From assembly GCA_003586115.2 (NCBI GenBank), contig QVOM02000115.1, positions 3,612,435 through 3,676,434 of the forward strand: a stretch of DNA of 64,000 nucleotides, in the 5' to 3' direction. Made by a program: the position numbers and the translations under genes. Below the pieces are notes generated by a model. That model saw nothing but the letters and a program-made list of their open reading frames with translations, did no database searches and had not been told where the DNA came from. This document shows, one piece after another, positions 48,446-60,108 of the stretch (position 1 is the first letter of the stretch; every line of letters starts with the position of its first letter). This stretch comes from Salvator merianae. Taxonomy: Eukaryota; Chordata; Lepidosauria; Squamata; Teiidae.

Positions 48446-48896
48446 TAAGTGGTGGCAAAATGATGTACATTCTTACTTGAACTTGTTGCTTATCAGTTTG
48501 GGAAATAAATGGGCAACTCTGCTCTATTTACTTTCATCTGCCATAAAGTTATAGACAGAAGTGAGAAAGGTCTATAGTCTCATCTCCCCTGATAACTGAT
48601 TTACATGATGTTTTTCAGGAAAAGTAAGTGAAACTACTAATTCTGTTAAGTGTTTTGTTGCCAGATGAAAATTGGTAGCAAGGGAATCAGAATCCGCATG
48701 AATCTTGGACAGATTCCTTCCTCTTGTTGGTTTTACATACTTATGAAAACACCAACTGGTTAGTTTCATCTCCACATGCCAAAGAATAAGATGACACAGT
48801 TCCAGGATGTTAGGGCTGATTAGATCATTTCCACCTGCTGAAGGGAAGTCAATTTTTTGAACAAATGCTGAGAAAATTCCAGGGGAGAGAGCTAGA

Positions 48897-49030
48897 CTGC
48901 ATCCAGATGTCACTTATTTATTCTGCTATATTAGGATATTGGAATAAAGCATGGATGTTCCAGAATATCCATGCTTCATTCTGGAATATCCAAATATAGC
49001 GGAATACAAATAAACCATTTCTAGATGCAG
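48897..49030. mobile_element. Palindromic MITE (CTGCATCCAGA termini), 134 bp
   Basis: Nearly the whole element is one inverted repeat: CTGCATCCAGATGTCACTTA at the left, and inverted at the right CTGCATCTAGAAATGGTTTA, then TATTCTGCTATAT-type arms, with ATATCCATGC at the centre. CTAGA occurs on both borders. The copies at 51191 and 54627 are related. Confidence 0.65.
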
Positions 49031-49212
49031 CTAGAACTTTGTCTAAGGTTTGTGGTAAAAAGGTTTTAGTAAAAAACTTTTTAAAAACTTGTAGAGCTTT
49101 TTTATTTTTCATTTTTTGGTAATTTGGGTGAGCAAAATTATATGGAGACACTCTTGCAAGCATAGAGATACATGGCAAACATGTGCAAAATGAGCTATAA
49201 TAGCTCATATCC

Positions 49213-49666
49213 CCCGTAGGAAATGCCTTGCTGGATCAGATCACCGGCTTATCTAGTTCAGCAACTTGTTCTCACAGTGCCCAGTTATCTGCATATGAAA
49301 GTTCATGTGCAGGATATAACTTCCTTTGCTCAGAGTTTCCCAACATTTGGCTTTCAGTTGCAGACCAGTAATCAATGGGCCAGTCAATTGACTGAACAAG
49401 TGAGAACAAAGGACTCATCTTCGTTGCTTGACCTCTGGTTCTGCTAGTTTGGGAAAGGAGTTCCCCCGTACTCACTTTGTTATACCATTTTATATATTTC
49501 TATTTTGTTCCCTCTCAATTGCCTCCTTTCTAAATTGCCCACCCATATTTTTTCCTGGAAAACTTCTCAAACCCCTTGGTCGTTTGTGTTGTCCTCTTTT
49601 GAACCTTTTCTAATTCTGTGATGTCCTTTCTGAAATGTGGTGACCAAGACTGTACACATCATGTAA
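49213..49666 (-). mobile_element. CR1-type LINE 3' part, minus strand
   Basis: The inverted 3' end (TGCCTTGCTGGATCAGATCA, CTTATCTAGTTCAG) leads to the end of ORF2 around 49600-49660, where the minus strand reads LEKVQKRTTQTT-like sequence. It is a different CR1 subfamily from the copy at 3030. The element seems to stop at the MITE beginning at 49667. Confidence 0.7.
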
Positions 49667-50030
49667 GGACCTGTTTGCACTTACATAATTATACCATTCT
49701 AGGCTGTCAAGTACAAACAAACTCTTACAGGGCTGTTCCAGCACTTGCAAGTGCAGATGGCCAGCCTGACCACCATGACAGCGGCCATGGCAACATCTGG
49801 CCATTGTCATGGCGATCAGAGATGCAGTGCACAAATGCGCAATCAAAGTCGTGCTGCACCACTGACTCACAGTGTTCACACCCACAGAAGGTGCGAACAC
49901 TGCTGACTGGGAGAGATCTAGCTACTCCCAGTGAAGCTGTGGACAACGATTTTGTTGTCTACAGCTAGTAGCGTTTGGGAGTGGCTGTAGATGCTCCCAG
50001 ACGCTGTAACAGCAGGGCAGTGGGAAAGCA
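49667..50030. mobile_element. Tourist-like MITE, opposite orientation (family 1)
   Basis: The left end GGACCTGTTTGCACTTAC follows TAA. The interior CTGTGGACAACGATTTTGTT, CTACAGCTAGTAGC is the inverted form of the 63740 region. The right end is not identifiable. It abuts the CR1 fragment. Confidence 0.6.
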
Positions 50031-51190
50031 TTTACCCAGTGAGCATCCTGTCATTCTTTTTAAGCTTCTTGATGATCAACCTGATAACTAGCAAGAAGAC
50101 AGTTTGCAACCCCCTCAGGTACAACCCCTCCGCCTGTGAATTGCATCCTCACTTACAAAATCAATGGGAAATTTAGGGATGCAAAAGAAAAACCTGATAA
50201 GACGACATCAAGCTCGCTACAGTAGTATTCTCTTTCTTAGCAAAGTAAATGGTTTTATAAAACATCAAATATTGATTTGACCGTATTTTCACATTCTTCT
50301 TTCTGTGGGCTGCTTGACGCACAAACTGGAGGGATAAACATTTGCTACATAGCTTCAAGCTGCCCACACAATCTGTCCGTTCTCCAGGCTGTATTTTGCA
50401 GACAGAATCCAACAATCAGTTCTGAGAATAGACCCTTGCTCTGATAGTCAGAACAATTTCAGCCAAATAGTTTTCAGTTTGAAAACTAAATTTGGAGTAA
50501 TAAGCACAGTTCCAACAAAGAGCTCTGAAATTTTATGGGAAAAGAGTAAAAAGCCGCTCGTCTTTTTCTTGGCGCATCTACATTACTATAGAGAAAATCT
50601 GTGCAGCTCATTACACTGAACCTTGTTTTGCACTACCTGAACCTTGTTTAAAGATTGGTTCATATATTTTTCTAGGCAAGCTGCTGGTACATGCCTTTGT
50701 TCAGTGATGCCATCAGAACAGAAACTGGAGAAAGAAATTTTGGGTCTGATTCAAAACATTGAGCATCTATGCTCCCCCCTCCCCAGTACAGCATTTCTGG
50801 TTTAACGTACCTGAATATAAGGCTGTGATCAGACTATGGCTGCCTCTAGACAACAAGAGGAAAATGCGAGATCTTGTTTGGATCCTGCAGTTGCCTCTTG
50901 CTGTCCCTGCAGGGCAAAACTGCGGAGCACACGCAGGCACTTACCTGTCTGGGCATTTTTCCCCACAGTGGCGCAGTGTGTACTTCTGGGTATTTTTGAT
51001 GGTGCGAAATACCCTGACGTGTGCAATCACTAGCCCCTGCACATGCGGGGTGGCCATTTTGGGGCTGGTTTTACATTCACGTTTGCAGGGAGCAAGTGTT
51101 CTATTTTGCATTATCACAGCAGGCATTTCATAGTCTAACATTCTGGCTTAACATTTTGCTTTGTGTATTTCATTGCGTTTTTGAATTAAA
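50031..51190. other. Unassigned sequence with a possible short element
   Basis: 50829-51133 shares TACTTCTGGGTATTTTTGAT, GCGAAATACCCTGA and CCTGCACATGC with 35900-36080 and may be a family-3 short element. No gene is supported. Confidence 0.4.
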
Positions 51191-51673
51191 GCTGCAACCA
51201 GACTTTACTTACTTTTCTGCTATATTTGGATATTCCAGAGTAAAGCATGGGTTCTCTGGAATATCCAAATGCAGGGTGTTTCAAAAAGTTGGACCCAATT
51301 TGAAATCGCTGGATCTCTGCAACCACGAACCGCCCATGAATGAAACTCTTACCACTTGAAAGGGTGGGGCACAAAATTTCAATTGATTACCGCTAGATGC
51401 CTTTCCCAGCACACAAACAGTCCGTAGCCTCAGGCACTTTGAGAGGCATTTGGGAAGAATTCACCTATCATTTCGATGTTGTCCATACAGCAGGTGGACG
51501 GCACATAGAGCGTTTATAAAATGGTTAGTAAAACTTGATAACACATTAAACCATTTGTAACTTTTTGTGTAATTGTAACATGTTGCCATCGTGAAATATA
51601 CTACTTTGAAATTGGATCCATCTTTTCGAAACACCCTGTAGAATAGAATAAATAAGTGATGTCTGGATGCAGC
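51191..51673. mobile_element. Palindromic MITE carrying a nested mariner-like element
   Basis: The termini are GCTGCAACCAGACTTTACTT and, inverted, GCTGCATCCAGACATCACTT. Removing the insertion 51272-51638 restores a 116-bp palindrome similar to 48897-49030 (AATATCCAAATATAG...GAATA). Confidence 0.75.
51272..51638 (+). mobile_element. Mariner/Tc1-like non-autonomous element with transposase C-terminal remnant
   Basis: The terminal inverted repeats start CAGGGTGTTTC(A/G)AAAAG and match at 30 of the first 34 positions. The right border is TA; the left is TG, where the related empty site (48978-48990) shows TA, so a TA duplication with one mutation. Near 51455-51517 the plus strand encodes EEFTYHFDVVHTAGGRHIER then Leu-stop, recalling the C-terminal tail of IS630/Tc1/mariner-superfamily transposases (...GAHIEHL-stop). 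The rest of the gene is deleted. Confidence 0.75.
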
Positions 51674-52499
51674 CGAGTAGTAGTAACATCAATAAAGAGA
51701 GAAGATGCCCTTAAGCAAAACTGAAAATTGTCCTTGAATTGCTTGCCTCATATCTGAAGACATAAAAAAGATGTTAACTTCTGACTCTATTAATTTATCA
51801 CAAATTTCTAAGAAATTTTCTAATGGTTGCTATGGGAAATGAGTTACAAGCATCTGATGTAACTCTTTTATATATATTGTAATCAGCTTCTTCAATTGCT
51901 TATCAAAGTGCACAAATTGCTGTTTTGATACATCTGAAATAGCCAACTGACCTCAAGCTACTGGACGTCACCTACTATGACATCATTCATTAATGGGATC
52001 ACTGATTGTGTAATACAGTATTTCCGAGCTTTTCCGAGCTTCTCCAAGCCTGCCCCAGGTCTGCAAAGCACAAACGACACATAAATGAAGTTTGCTTTGT
52101 GCTCACCATAGCTTGCAGAGGCCTGGGGATGCTCTGGAAGGCCTGGAAATGTGTATTACATCAGTACTGGTGACATAACACCATGGAACTCAGTTTTACC
52201 TCCAGAACTATGTAATGTGTGGAGGGCAGAGAGTCAGATAGGGCTCCTCCACCCTTCTAAGGACTTGGCAAGGTGAGTAACTGCACCAAAATATAGGGAT
52301 CTAGCTTGAAGGTAAATGGCTGTTGCAAAATAACCAATTGTATAATTCTAATTCTATGATAATACAAGTTTTGTTGGGAGGGAAAACAATGATCTGAATG
52401 CAAAAAGATCATCTTTATTAAAATTTGGAATAAAACTGTAACTTCTAATGTTCTAAATCATGCATATTTAAATTTGCTATAGCAAACCAGCAAAATAAG
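51674..52499. other. AT-rich unassigned sequence
   Basis: No gene recognised. A local direct repeat (TTTCCGAGC twice at 52021-52040) is the only structure seen. Confidence 0.45.
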
Positions 52500-53189
52500 G
52501 GGCCTGTTCGCACTTAGGAAAAGGTTAGGTTCGGGACGCACACCAGAACGCAGGATCCACACTTCCGTCCAGCCCGATCTCACCCGAAATATACCATACC
52601 CCACCCAATGCTTACCGGAATCCAACTAGCGTTGGTCAAGAAGTTTGTAGTCTCCATTCCCCCCCCCCCCGGCGAGATCAGGCTCGGTTCCAGTGAGATG
52701 CATTTGCACCACTTCCTGGTCGGAAACAGCAAGGGGGCGGAAACTGCTTGGGAGCGCATGCGCACCAGCAAGGTCTGGAAACACGCCCATGTTGCGGACT
52801 GCTGTTCGCAAACGGAGGCGGTACGCGTTGCGGGGGTGGACCGGTTTCCCTCCAGAATCAGAGGCAGTTACTGATCGGAAAGCAGCTCTGTGTTCGCAAA
52901 CAGAGCGCTGTTTCCGAAAACCCCCTCCCCGGACACCCCCCCCAAGTGGAAGAGGCGACGGAATGATGCATGGGAGCACCAATGGCGCGCTACGCTGGGC
53001 AGGACTTCTGCCTGCTCCTGTCCCCAACTGAACTACGGCGTTTCCCTCCCATTCGCACTGATGAACGGCCAGTGCGGGACCTGTTCTAGTACAGCATGGA
53101 GAGTGTGGACGGCAACGGGCACACTCGAACCATACCGGACCGAACCCTACTGACTGTTCCGGTATAGCCATGTAAGTGCAAAAACGCCC
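52500..53189. mobile_element. Long, CpG-rich Tourist-like MITE (690 bp)
   Basis: The left end is GGGCCTGTTCGCACTTAG and the right end inverted is GGGCGTTTTTGCACTTACAT. AAG is duplicated (52497-52499, 53190-53192). The second layer of the ends also inverts (GGTTCGGG... against ...CCGGTATAGCC loosely). CpG content is far above the surroundings, so this is probably the youngest member. Overlapping open frames (to 195 codons, minus strand) have no family motif. A C-run at 52660-52670 and another at 52930 are present. Confidence 0.75.
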
Positions 53190-54626
53190 AAGATATGGTT
53201 GCTTATCCAGCAAGCTTCCATGGGTAAATATGTATCCAGAGACTTCATTAGACTGTTCATCAGAGTAAAGTTCAAGAAGTTATCTACAAACAAAAATGAT
53301 AAACATCAAACAAAATCTATATTGTAATCACAGGGAATGAGTCAATTTGCTCTTCATAGAATGTTCAGGACATTCTATGCCAAGTTTTGTGCAAAGAGTT
53401 GGGAAATTCCATATAACATATGACTGCCCCTGACAGTGCTTTGAAAATTTAAAACACCAGATAAGCTTGTGGGCATAGAGAGAATTTAGAGTACGGGAGG
53501 GAAGGGGGCAAGTATGTTAAATGTTACTGTTTCCTTATCTGAAGCTGCCCTAAATGGTGAAAAAGTATTCAGGGTGATTTAAAGTAGAGAAATGGCAGTA
53601 TGAGAAGCATGGGGCTTTCCATATATCCACTCCAAATTGTCTCTTCCCTGGACAAATTTGTTTTAAAAAGAAAGAAAATGGAAGCAATTTTGCAACAGTT
53701 ACATGCTATAGTCTAAGAATTAGGTGCCTCAGGGCAAACCTGGGACAGGAAGATCGTGTGACACACAGATAGGGCACACAGAGACATGCCCAGAACAGCC
53801 ACATGGAGATTCATTTAAAGAAAGTTGTGTGCTTGCCATAATCAAGGAAAGCCAAATTGTGAGGCAAATCCCCCTTTCCTATGCATTTCGGGCTTCAGAG
53901 AATCCTGATGTCTCTCCATACAGTTGTTCCGAGTACTTCTGGGTACCCATGTGGGCATCAGCCACTACTGAGATTCTCACAGAATAAGGATAACATAACC
54001 TGAGGTGCTGAACAGGTAGAACTAGGAGACTAAGGAAAGACTCTGAAGCCTGATCATAGCAAGCGCAAAACTTTGAGGAAAATGATACCAGCAAATCTGC
54101 CATCAGTAACTGAGTTTATTGTCTCTCACATTCCATCATCCAGGTATAAAATATTTCTAAGTCCACAAGGACTCTTTCCTTGAGTATTTCAGAAGGTTGT
54201 CCCAGGCTCTGTTCCCGCCAGCATGTAAAAGAGCATCAAACGTTGATGCAAGTCTGAGGAGATCTACAATGCTGGGAATACCTACTTATCTCATTCTCTT
54301 TTCCTTTCATAATACTCAGTTCTATTGCTAATTATTTTTTTAATTGCATGTTTCTATTATATAACATAGGCACTGGAAATTCAAACCATACTTTCTGCTG
54401 TATTTTGAAATTTGTGTTAAATGATACAGTTGCAAGCGATGCTGCAACATCATTGGTACAGGGTGGCGTGTAAGTAGAGAAATCAAACGGCAACAATTCA
54501 GCTGCTTCTAAAATGAACTTTGCTTTGAGAAGAAAGAAGCAGATCCCATGATGACATATAAGAACCCGGAGAACAAGAGGAAGATCAGCTGGAGTGATCC
54601 CAAGATGATGGAGGAAAGCCACTAGG
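53190..54626. other. Unassigned sequence
   Basis: No recognised repeat or gene. The minus-strand open frame 54332-54622 (96 codons) has a mixed composition and no motif known to me; it ends exactly at the MITE border. Confidence 0.45.
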
Positions 54627-55088
54627 GCTGCATTCAGACAGGGTCAAACACCCGTAATTATTTTTTAATTGTATCTGATTTGTTAGACATGTTCGTGGTG
54701 CTCCTGATACAGTCCTGGAATATATACCAGATTTACCAGTTTTATCACTATTCTGGTAAAATTAACTATCATAGTGCGATATTCTGTTATTCTGTAATTG
54801 CAGCTGTGTCTGGATCACTGTGTGAGAAATACAGTGAGAGTTTCGCATGAGCTGTCACTACTCAGAAATACTTCACACGATACTATTGGTCACTTGTACA
54901 GCACAACAGGAGGGTTAGATCACATGGAACAAAAACCTCGCATCTATAATATCACTCTGCTACTACAGGAAATGTAAAACACGGAATATTGATTTAATGT
55001 TTAGACGATGTGTGATAATTCTGGATGTGGTCAATATTGGTAAATTGATAAATTATGGAATAAATAAGTGCCGTCTGGAGGTGGTCTA
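54627..55088. mobile_element. Longer relative of the palindromic MITE
   Basis: The left end GCTGCATTCAGACAGGGTC and the right part GGAATAAATAAGTGCCGTCT followed by GGAGGTGG correspond to the ends of 51191-51673. The 460-bp interior has no coding content. Confidence 0.55.
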
Positions 55089-56719
55089 CATTATTAAGCA
55101 CTGCACTGCCAACTAGGGAATGTCTCCAGCAAAGCTACCAAAAAGTATTCCACCTTCTATCACATAATTGAAAGGGGCAACTTTCTGCAAAGGACAGATA
55201 GATCAAAGAGTGTATGTGATAAAGAAGCTGAAATGTTCTGCTTGATCATTTTCTCCTTGTCTTTCTATTTGACAAACTGTTGGTATCATTTTCTTCAATG
55301 TTTTGCCCCTTACATGTTTTGACTCATAAACAGATGGAAAGATAACCAGACTTTTTTTTTTAAAAAGAAGATAGAACAGAGAAGCTGAATCTAAGGAAGC
55401 AGTTCACTTTGATGACTGGCTCAAAAACATGCCTCTAATGTTTAGCCACCAGCATCCATTTAATTGTTTGCACATTACAGAGCTGGATTAAACACAGATG
55501 CTGCTTAACTAATAAGCTTGTATACTGCTTTTACTATACAGCACAAAATCGATTTAACTATCAAAAATTTGCTTTTCTAACATTCGTGCACCATGGTGAG
55601 TGCAAGCAGCAGAACAAAAAACAGTGGAAATGCAGAACTGGAGTGTCAGATGACTGTGGTCCACAGGGTCTGCCTTGTAACTGGGCAAAGTGAAACATTT
55701 ATTGATAGGATAGTTGGATGAAAAGCAGAACAGATCTTCTCATCTTTAGCAGTTGCATAGAAAGAACTGCAATATGAGAACAGCACCTGACCTGCTGACT
55801 TTCTTTTCTATGCAAATAGTAAAGATGCCAGAGCCCTGTCATCCTTTCCATGTGACATCCCAATTGTCCATTGTAGGGTTGAGGAGAAGGCAAAGTGGTG
55901 AACTATTTGAGGACAGGACTGTATGTGCCCCGTTGTCTGTCCTGGGTCCCCCAAGTGTGCCTCTTGCCTCAGTGCATAATGGGATGAAGAAAATGAATAT
56001 AACAGGATGAACCAAAGCATGACTGAAAGAACTCCATCACACACTGTTCAAAAAACATGCTCAGTAAATTACCTTGCTTTCTATGCCTGAGTTTTGCTTC
56101 CTATTATCTTTGCAGCGCTTATGTTCCTTGTGAGGCACTCAGCATTCTCATTATGCTACATATTGATCAGCAAGCAAACAAAAAGAAAAAGCTGATTATG
56201 TGGTGGAACTCTGCTAGTGCATTAGGCTTTTACTGCAACAACGAAAGCAGGGAGCAGTCTTTTGTTTGTTTGTGTAGAATGCTATTTTGAATTTCATATC
56301 CATAAAACATGTTATATTTCAGATTTGAAGTTATGCCATGCAATAAGTGTATACTTTAAAAAATTTTTTTTTTTTTCAGCCAAAGCGTTTCTTGATGCAT
56401 CCTTGGCTTTGAAAGCTAAGTTCCCAAGTAACACCACAGTATCCTGCTACATATAGGAGGAAGGAGAAGTGGTAAAGCAAACCAGAAATGAGTGGTAGGA
56501 AACTCAAAGTTATTTTACATATTTTTCACATGAAGAACTGAAGATGCCTCCAGATGTGGTTTAAAAATGAGGATTTTCCCGGGACTATATTGGGATTGCC
56601 ATACATACCTCTGGGCAATCCCAATATACACGCAGGACAGAGCACCGAAAATCCAGCTCTGTCTGCCATTTCATCATAGTATTACTGCTCTAGCAAAAGT
56701 ACCCCACATAAAACCAAAA
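55089..56719. other. AT-rich unassigned sequence
   Basis: No supported gene. At 56560-56650 there is a short palindromic stretch (ATTGGGATTGCC...GGGCAATCCCAAT) that may be another small inverted-repeat element. Confidence 0.45.
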
Positions 56720-57045
56720 TAACATAAAGGCAAAACATTCACCTGCTCTCAACTTCCTACAAATGTCCTTTAGAGGCATCCTGCCTGTTTTTCCACCCTG
56801 GAGGTAGTACCTAAGCATTTAGTCCAGTAGCCATTGACACACTTGACCTCCGTGAAGCTGTCCAATCCATTCTTAAAGCTATCCAGGCTGACTGCTGTCA
56901 CCACTTCTTCCAGTAGTAAATTCCATAGACCGATTAACCTCTGGGTGAAAAAATACTTCTCATTGTCAGTCCTAACTCTCCTGCCACCAGCTTCATTGAG
57001 TGCCCCTTGGTCTTAAGGTTGTGTGATAGAGAAAATCGTGCAATG
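56720..57045 (-). mobile_element. CR1/L3-type LINE 3' part, minus strand
   Basis: The phrases ACCTGCTCTCAACTTCCT, TTTAGAGGCATCCTGCCTG and CACTTCTTCCAGTAGTAAAT match the CR1 copies at 15240-15430 and 39080-39260 in order. The terminal repeat itself is missing, so this fragment lacks the last 3' bases. Confidence 0.8.
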
Positions 57046-57172
57046 CATCCTGGCAGAAGGAAGGGAAGAAACATTAAGAAGTAGTTATCCATCAACAGTA
57101 AGAAGCACCTGAATGGCAGACTGAGCAAGTACACTGATTAGAGACTCTACCGCCACAATGTAATTTTTCCAT

Positions 57173-57566
57173 GGCCTTTTTTGTGCTTACCAGTAGTCTG
57201 GTATAGTGTGAAGCCTAGCCATCTTCTGGGCATCTCTCTTCTGCGCCCCAATGCTGTCTTCTGTGCCCCAATGCTAACCAGGATGCTGGTAAACCTGTTT
57301 TAACAGGTCTACTAGCATTGCAGGAGTTGCTAAATCAGTCCAGGGAGACATGTGGAAGGACACACACACCCCTCTTCCAGTTTAGTAAGGGGATGCATTT
57401 GGGCAGTGCACCAAATTGTGCCACTGAAATGGATTCCCCATGTTCTCTGAAGCCAGGAACTTTAGTTACTGGCTGTCAGAGACCTTGCATCTGTCTCTGA
57501 AGCTCACGTGAGCTTTGGAGCGGTGCAGGGCCTGCCCCAAAACAGGTTGTCCAGGTGTGGATGGCC
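57173..57566. mobile_element. Short inverted-repeat element, family 2
   Basis: The left end GGCCTTTTTTGTGCTTACC and inverted right end GGCCATCCACACCTGGAC are the termini. The interior aligns with 46107-46560 (GATGCATTTGGGCAGTGCAC, GAAGCCAGGAACTTTAGTTA). Confidence 0.6.
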
Positions 57567-58609
57567 TTTTTCCAGGACAATGGAGCTTCTCCAGCTGAAA
57601 ACAGTTCCTGTAGGGTACATAGAACATACATTCAGGGTACATAAAACATACATTTAACCTGACGGTAAAAAAAAATGGTGGCAGCTCATAGCTTTAAAGG
57701 TGGATAGGCATAGAGGCGGCAGGTAAGGCAATCACTGACAATGAAAAAAAAAGTGCAGTGCTGCCATAAAGTGCCCACAAGTGCAACTATAAAATGACCA
57801 CAAACACAATAAACACCTAGAAAAAACACAGCAATAAATAATGCAAAAATAGAGGGAACCCCCCCCCCCGCAGTGACCCTCCCTTCCCCTTAGCTTGGCT
57901 TACCTTTTGCTTTAATTTCATTGTGGATGGGGCAATGAGATTAAAGCAAAAGGTAAGCCAAGGTAAAAACCAAAGCCAGAGCACGCAGAGAGCAAAATTC
58001 ACCATTCTGAAGTCTTCGTTCTGACCAACAGAAAAGTACTTGAGAAAGAGCTCGTGGAGCCTCTCCTTACAGTGCCTTTTGCCTTCCCTGCCTGATTTCA
58101 AAAACAACGAATAGAATGCCTGTGTCCCTGGCAGCAGGGAACCAAGGCACCCAACAGGCTAGTCTAGCAGTCACTCTAATTCAGCGACCAATTGCTGACA
58201 CCAAGACAGCAGCCAATAAGAAATTCTACTTCCTCCAAGTTGGAAGAAGTAGGACTTTTTATTACAGTGAGCACATGGACAAAGAAGGACCAGCAGCAGT
58301 GGCGAAGGTGATGAATTTCGACAAAAATAAAGGTAACCACCATTCGCGTTCGCGGTTAGATTAGAAAAATAGCATTTTTACACTTCGAACGAAAGTGTCT
58401 GAAAGAGGGGAGGGGAAACTGTTTCCTTGGCTAAAGGCAAGGATAAATAGGTGAGTCTTCACTTAACTCCTAAAGATATAAAGTGAAGATGCTGAATGCA
58501 CTTCAGAGGGGAGACTAGTTCACTATTAAGAATGCTGAACAAATTATATGAAACAGGATTTGGGTAATGAGTTACCATATGGAAGAGTTCCTCTCTGCAA
58601 GGCAACACC
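57567..58609. other. Unassigned sequence containing a hairpin
   Basis: No gene recognised. It contains the strong snap-back structure 57894-57962 and a C-run at 57860-57869. Confidence 0.45.
57894..57962. repeat. 30-bp inverted repeat with 9-base loop
   Basis: Arms 57894-57923 (CTTGGCTTACCTTTTGCTTT...) and 57933-57962 are reverse complements with a single mismatch. A transcript from either strand would fold into a near-perfect 30-bp stem. Confidence 0.9.
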
Positions 58610-58796
58610 AATGTAAGTGCGGATGCACTTTCTCTGGGAGCTGACTATCAGTTCCCAGTAAAGTTTTGAAGCACAAATTAGTTGTGGTGCACAAATTGCT
58701 CAACAGCTAGGAGCAATCAGGAGCAGTATTATGCTGCTCCCTGCTAATCGGGCCTCCGTAATGCTTGCTATCAGAAAGTGTGAACAAGCCCTATGT
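58610..58796. mobile_element. Tourist-like MITE, short (family 1)
   Basis: The left end TGTAAGTGCGGATGCACTTT and the right end GAAAGTGTGAACAAGCCCT (inverted AGGGCTTGTTCACACTTTC) are recognisable. The interior has the GGAGCAATCAGGAGCAG block of the family. Confidence 0.55.
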
Positions 58797-59724
58797 TTGT
58801 AGCAGTGGGGCAACCATTGGGAGAATATCTTTAGGTGCAATCTTTTCTGTGATTACTGTTTCTAGGGTTTGAACTGAGAATCAGCTGTTAGCTGTCAAAT
58901 TGGATGTTTTCAGTGTTTTTACCTTGTTTTGTGTTTTTTCTGTGTTTTTAATAAAAGTTTGTTTTCAAAGAAGGCTTTGTCCAGAACCTTTTTGTATGAT
59001 TTGTTGTTTAATTTTGTGGGTTATTTTGCATTTTTAAAACCTGGGTCAAAAGATCTGCCCTCTTGGAGTTTTGTGGTTGGGAATTATTTTTCTTTTGGGA
59101 TTAATCTTTCCAGGGCATTGCTTGTTTCGACTAGAGTGGGCTCCAAATTTCTTTTCTACACAAAATATATACTTCTTCTTCTTCGGCCTTAGTCCTGTTT
59201 GGTGGCGGGGTCGGCTCTTCTGGAATAGGTCCTCCATTTTTCACGGTTGAGGGCTTGGTCAGGGTATACATATACTATTATGTATTTAACTGATGTAAGT
59301 ATGACACCTTGGTATTAAATCTGCAGGACTATGAGACCTAAGATTGCAGTCATGATTAGTTTAACCATACTTATAGGCTGCCCTGAAGCTTTGCTTTCCA
59401 AGAAGCAGCTTGGATTTAGCTTTTGTGTCATAGCACTTCTTTTTGACTTTGATGATTTTATTTTGCCTTTTGGCAATAAGCACTGTAACATCAGATCAAA
59501 ACCTCATTTGCAACCATTCAAACTTGTCAAAGAGAAACAGCAAATTACCCTTCCACTCCTCCCCCTCTGGCTGCATGTCGGTCTATAAATGTAATCGTTT
59601 TCACTTTATTTTCAAACATTTTTCGCAGCATATTATTGACTTTAAATTTCTTAGATCACTTGGAAATAAAAACAATACTAAAAACCTTTGTTCAAGATAT
59701 TGCAGCGTTTTTTTCATAATGTAC
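58797..59724. other. AT-rich unassigned sequence
   Basis: No gene recognised. The block CTTCTTCGGCCTTAGTCCTG with GGTGGCGGGGTCGGCTC (59170-59215) has a repeat-like look, but I cannot name its family. Confidence 0.4.
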
Positions 59725-60108
59725 TTTTGAATAATGTACTGGATTCACATTATCTTATTGGGTCAGCCCAGCAGAACTGGCCCAGCCTGGAGCTGTTCCA
59801 GCAGCAGGAATAGTTCCATAACACCTTCTGTATTTGAAAGACTGTCCTGGTACAGTACCCTGCCGTGTTTTAGATATCATGCAATCTCCAGAGCCACTTC
59901 CGGGTTCTCTAAGTGCTAGGAAATCACATTCCTAGCCTCAGTTCTCCCTGGAGATGCATTTTGGTGATGTAATTTGGTGCACTGCCGAAATGGGTCTCCC
60001 TGTTAAACTGGAAGGTCTCTCTCTTCCATTCTACTGTGTGGAAAAGAGGGGCTTGAAGAAGACCAGATGCCACACAGGACTGTTCCACAGGTAGGTGCAG
60101 AAAGGTTT
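59725..60108. mobile_element. Short inverted-repeat element, family 2, opposite orientation
   Basis: GATGCATTTTGGTGATGTAA, TTTGGTGCACTGCCGAAATG and CTGTTAAACTGGAAG are the inverted forms of blocks in 57173-57566. The right end is close to GGTGCAGAAAGGTTTT; the left end is diverged. Confidence 0.55.

Noticed and set aside
52626..53213. 195-codon minus-strand frame
   Set aside because: It lies within a CpG-rich MITE and crosses its right border; it shows no family motif.
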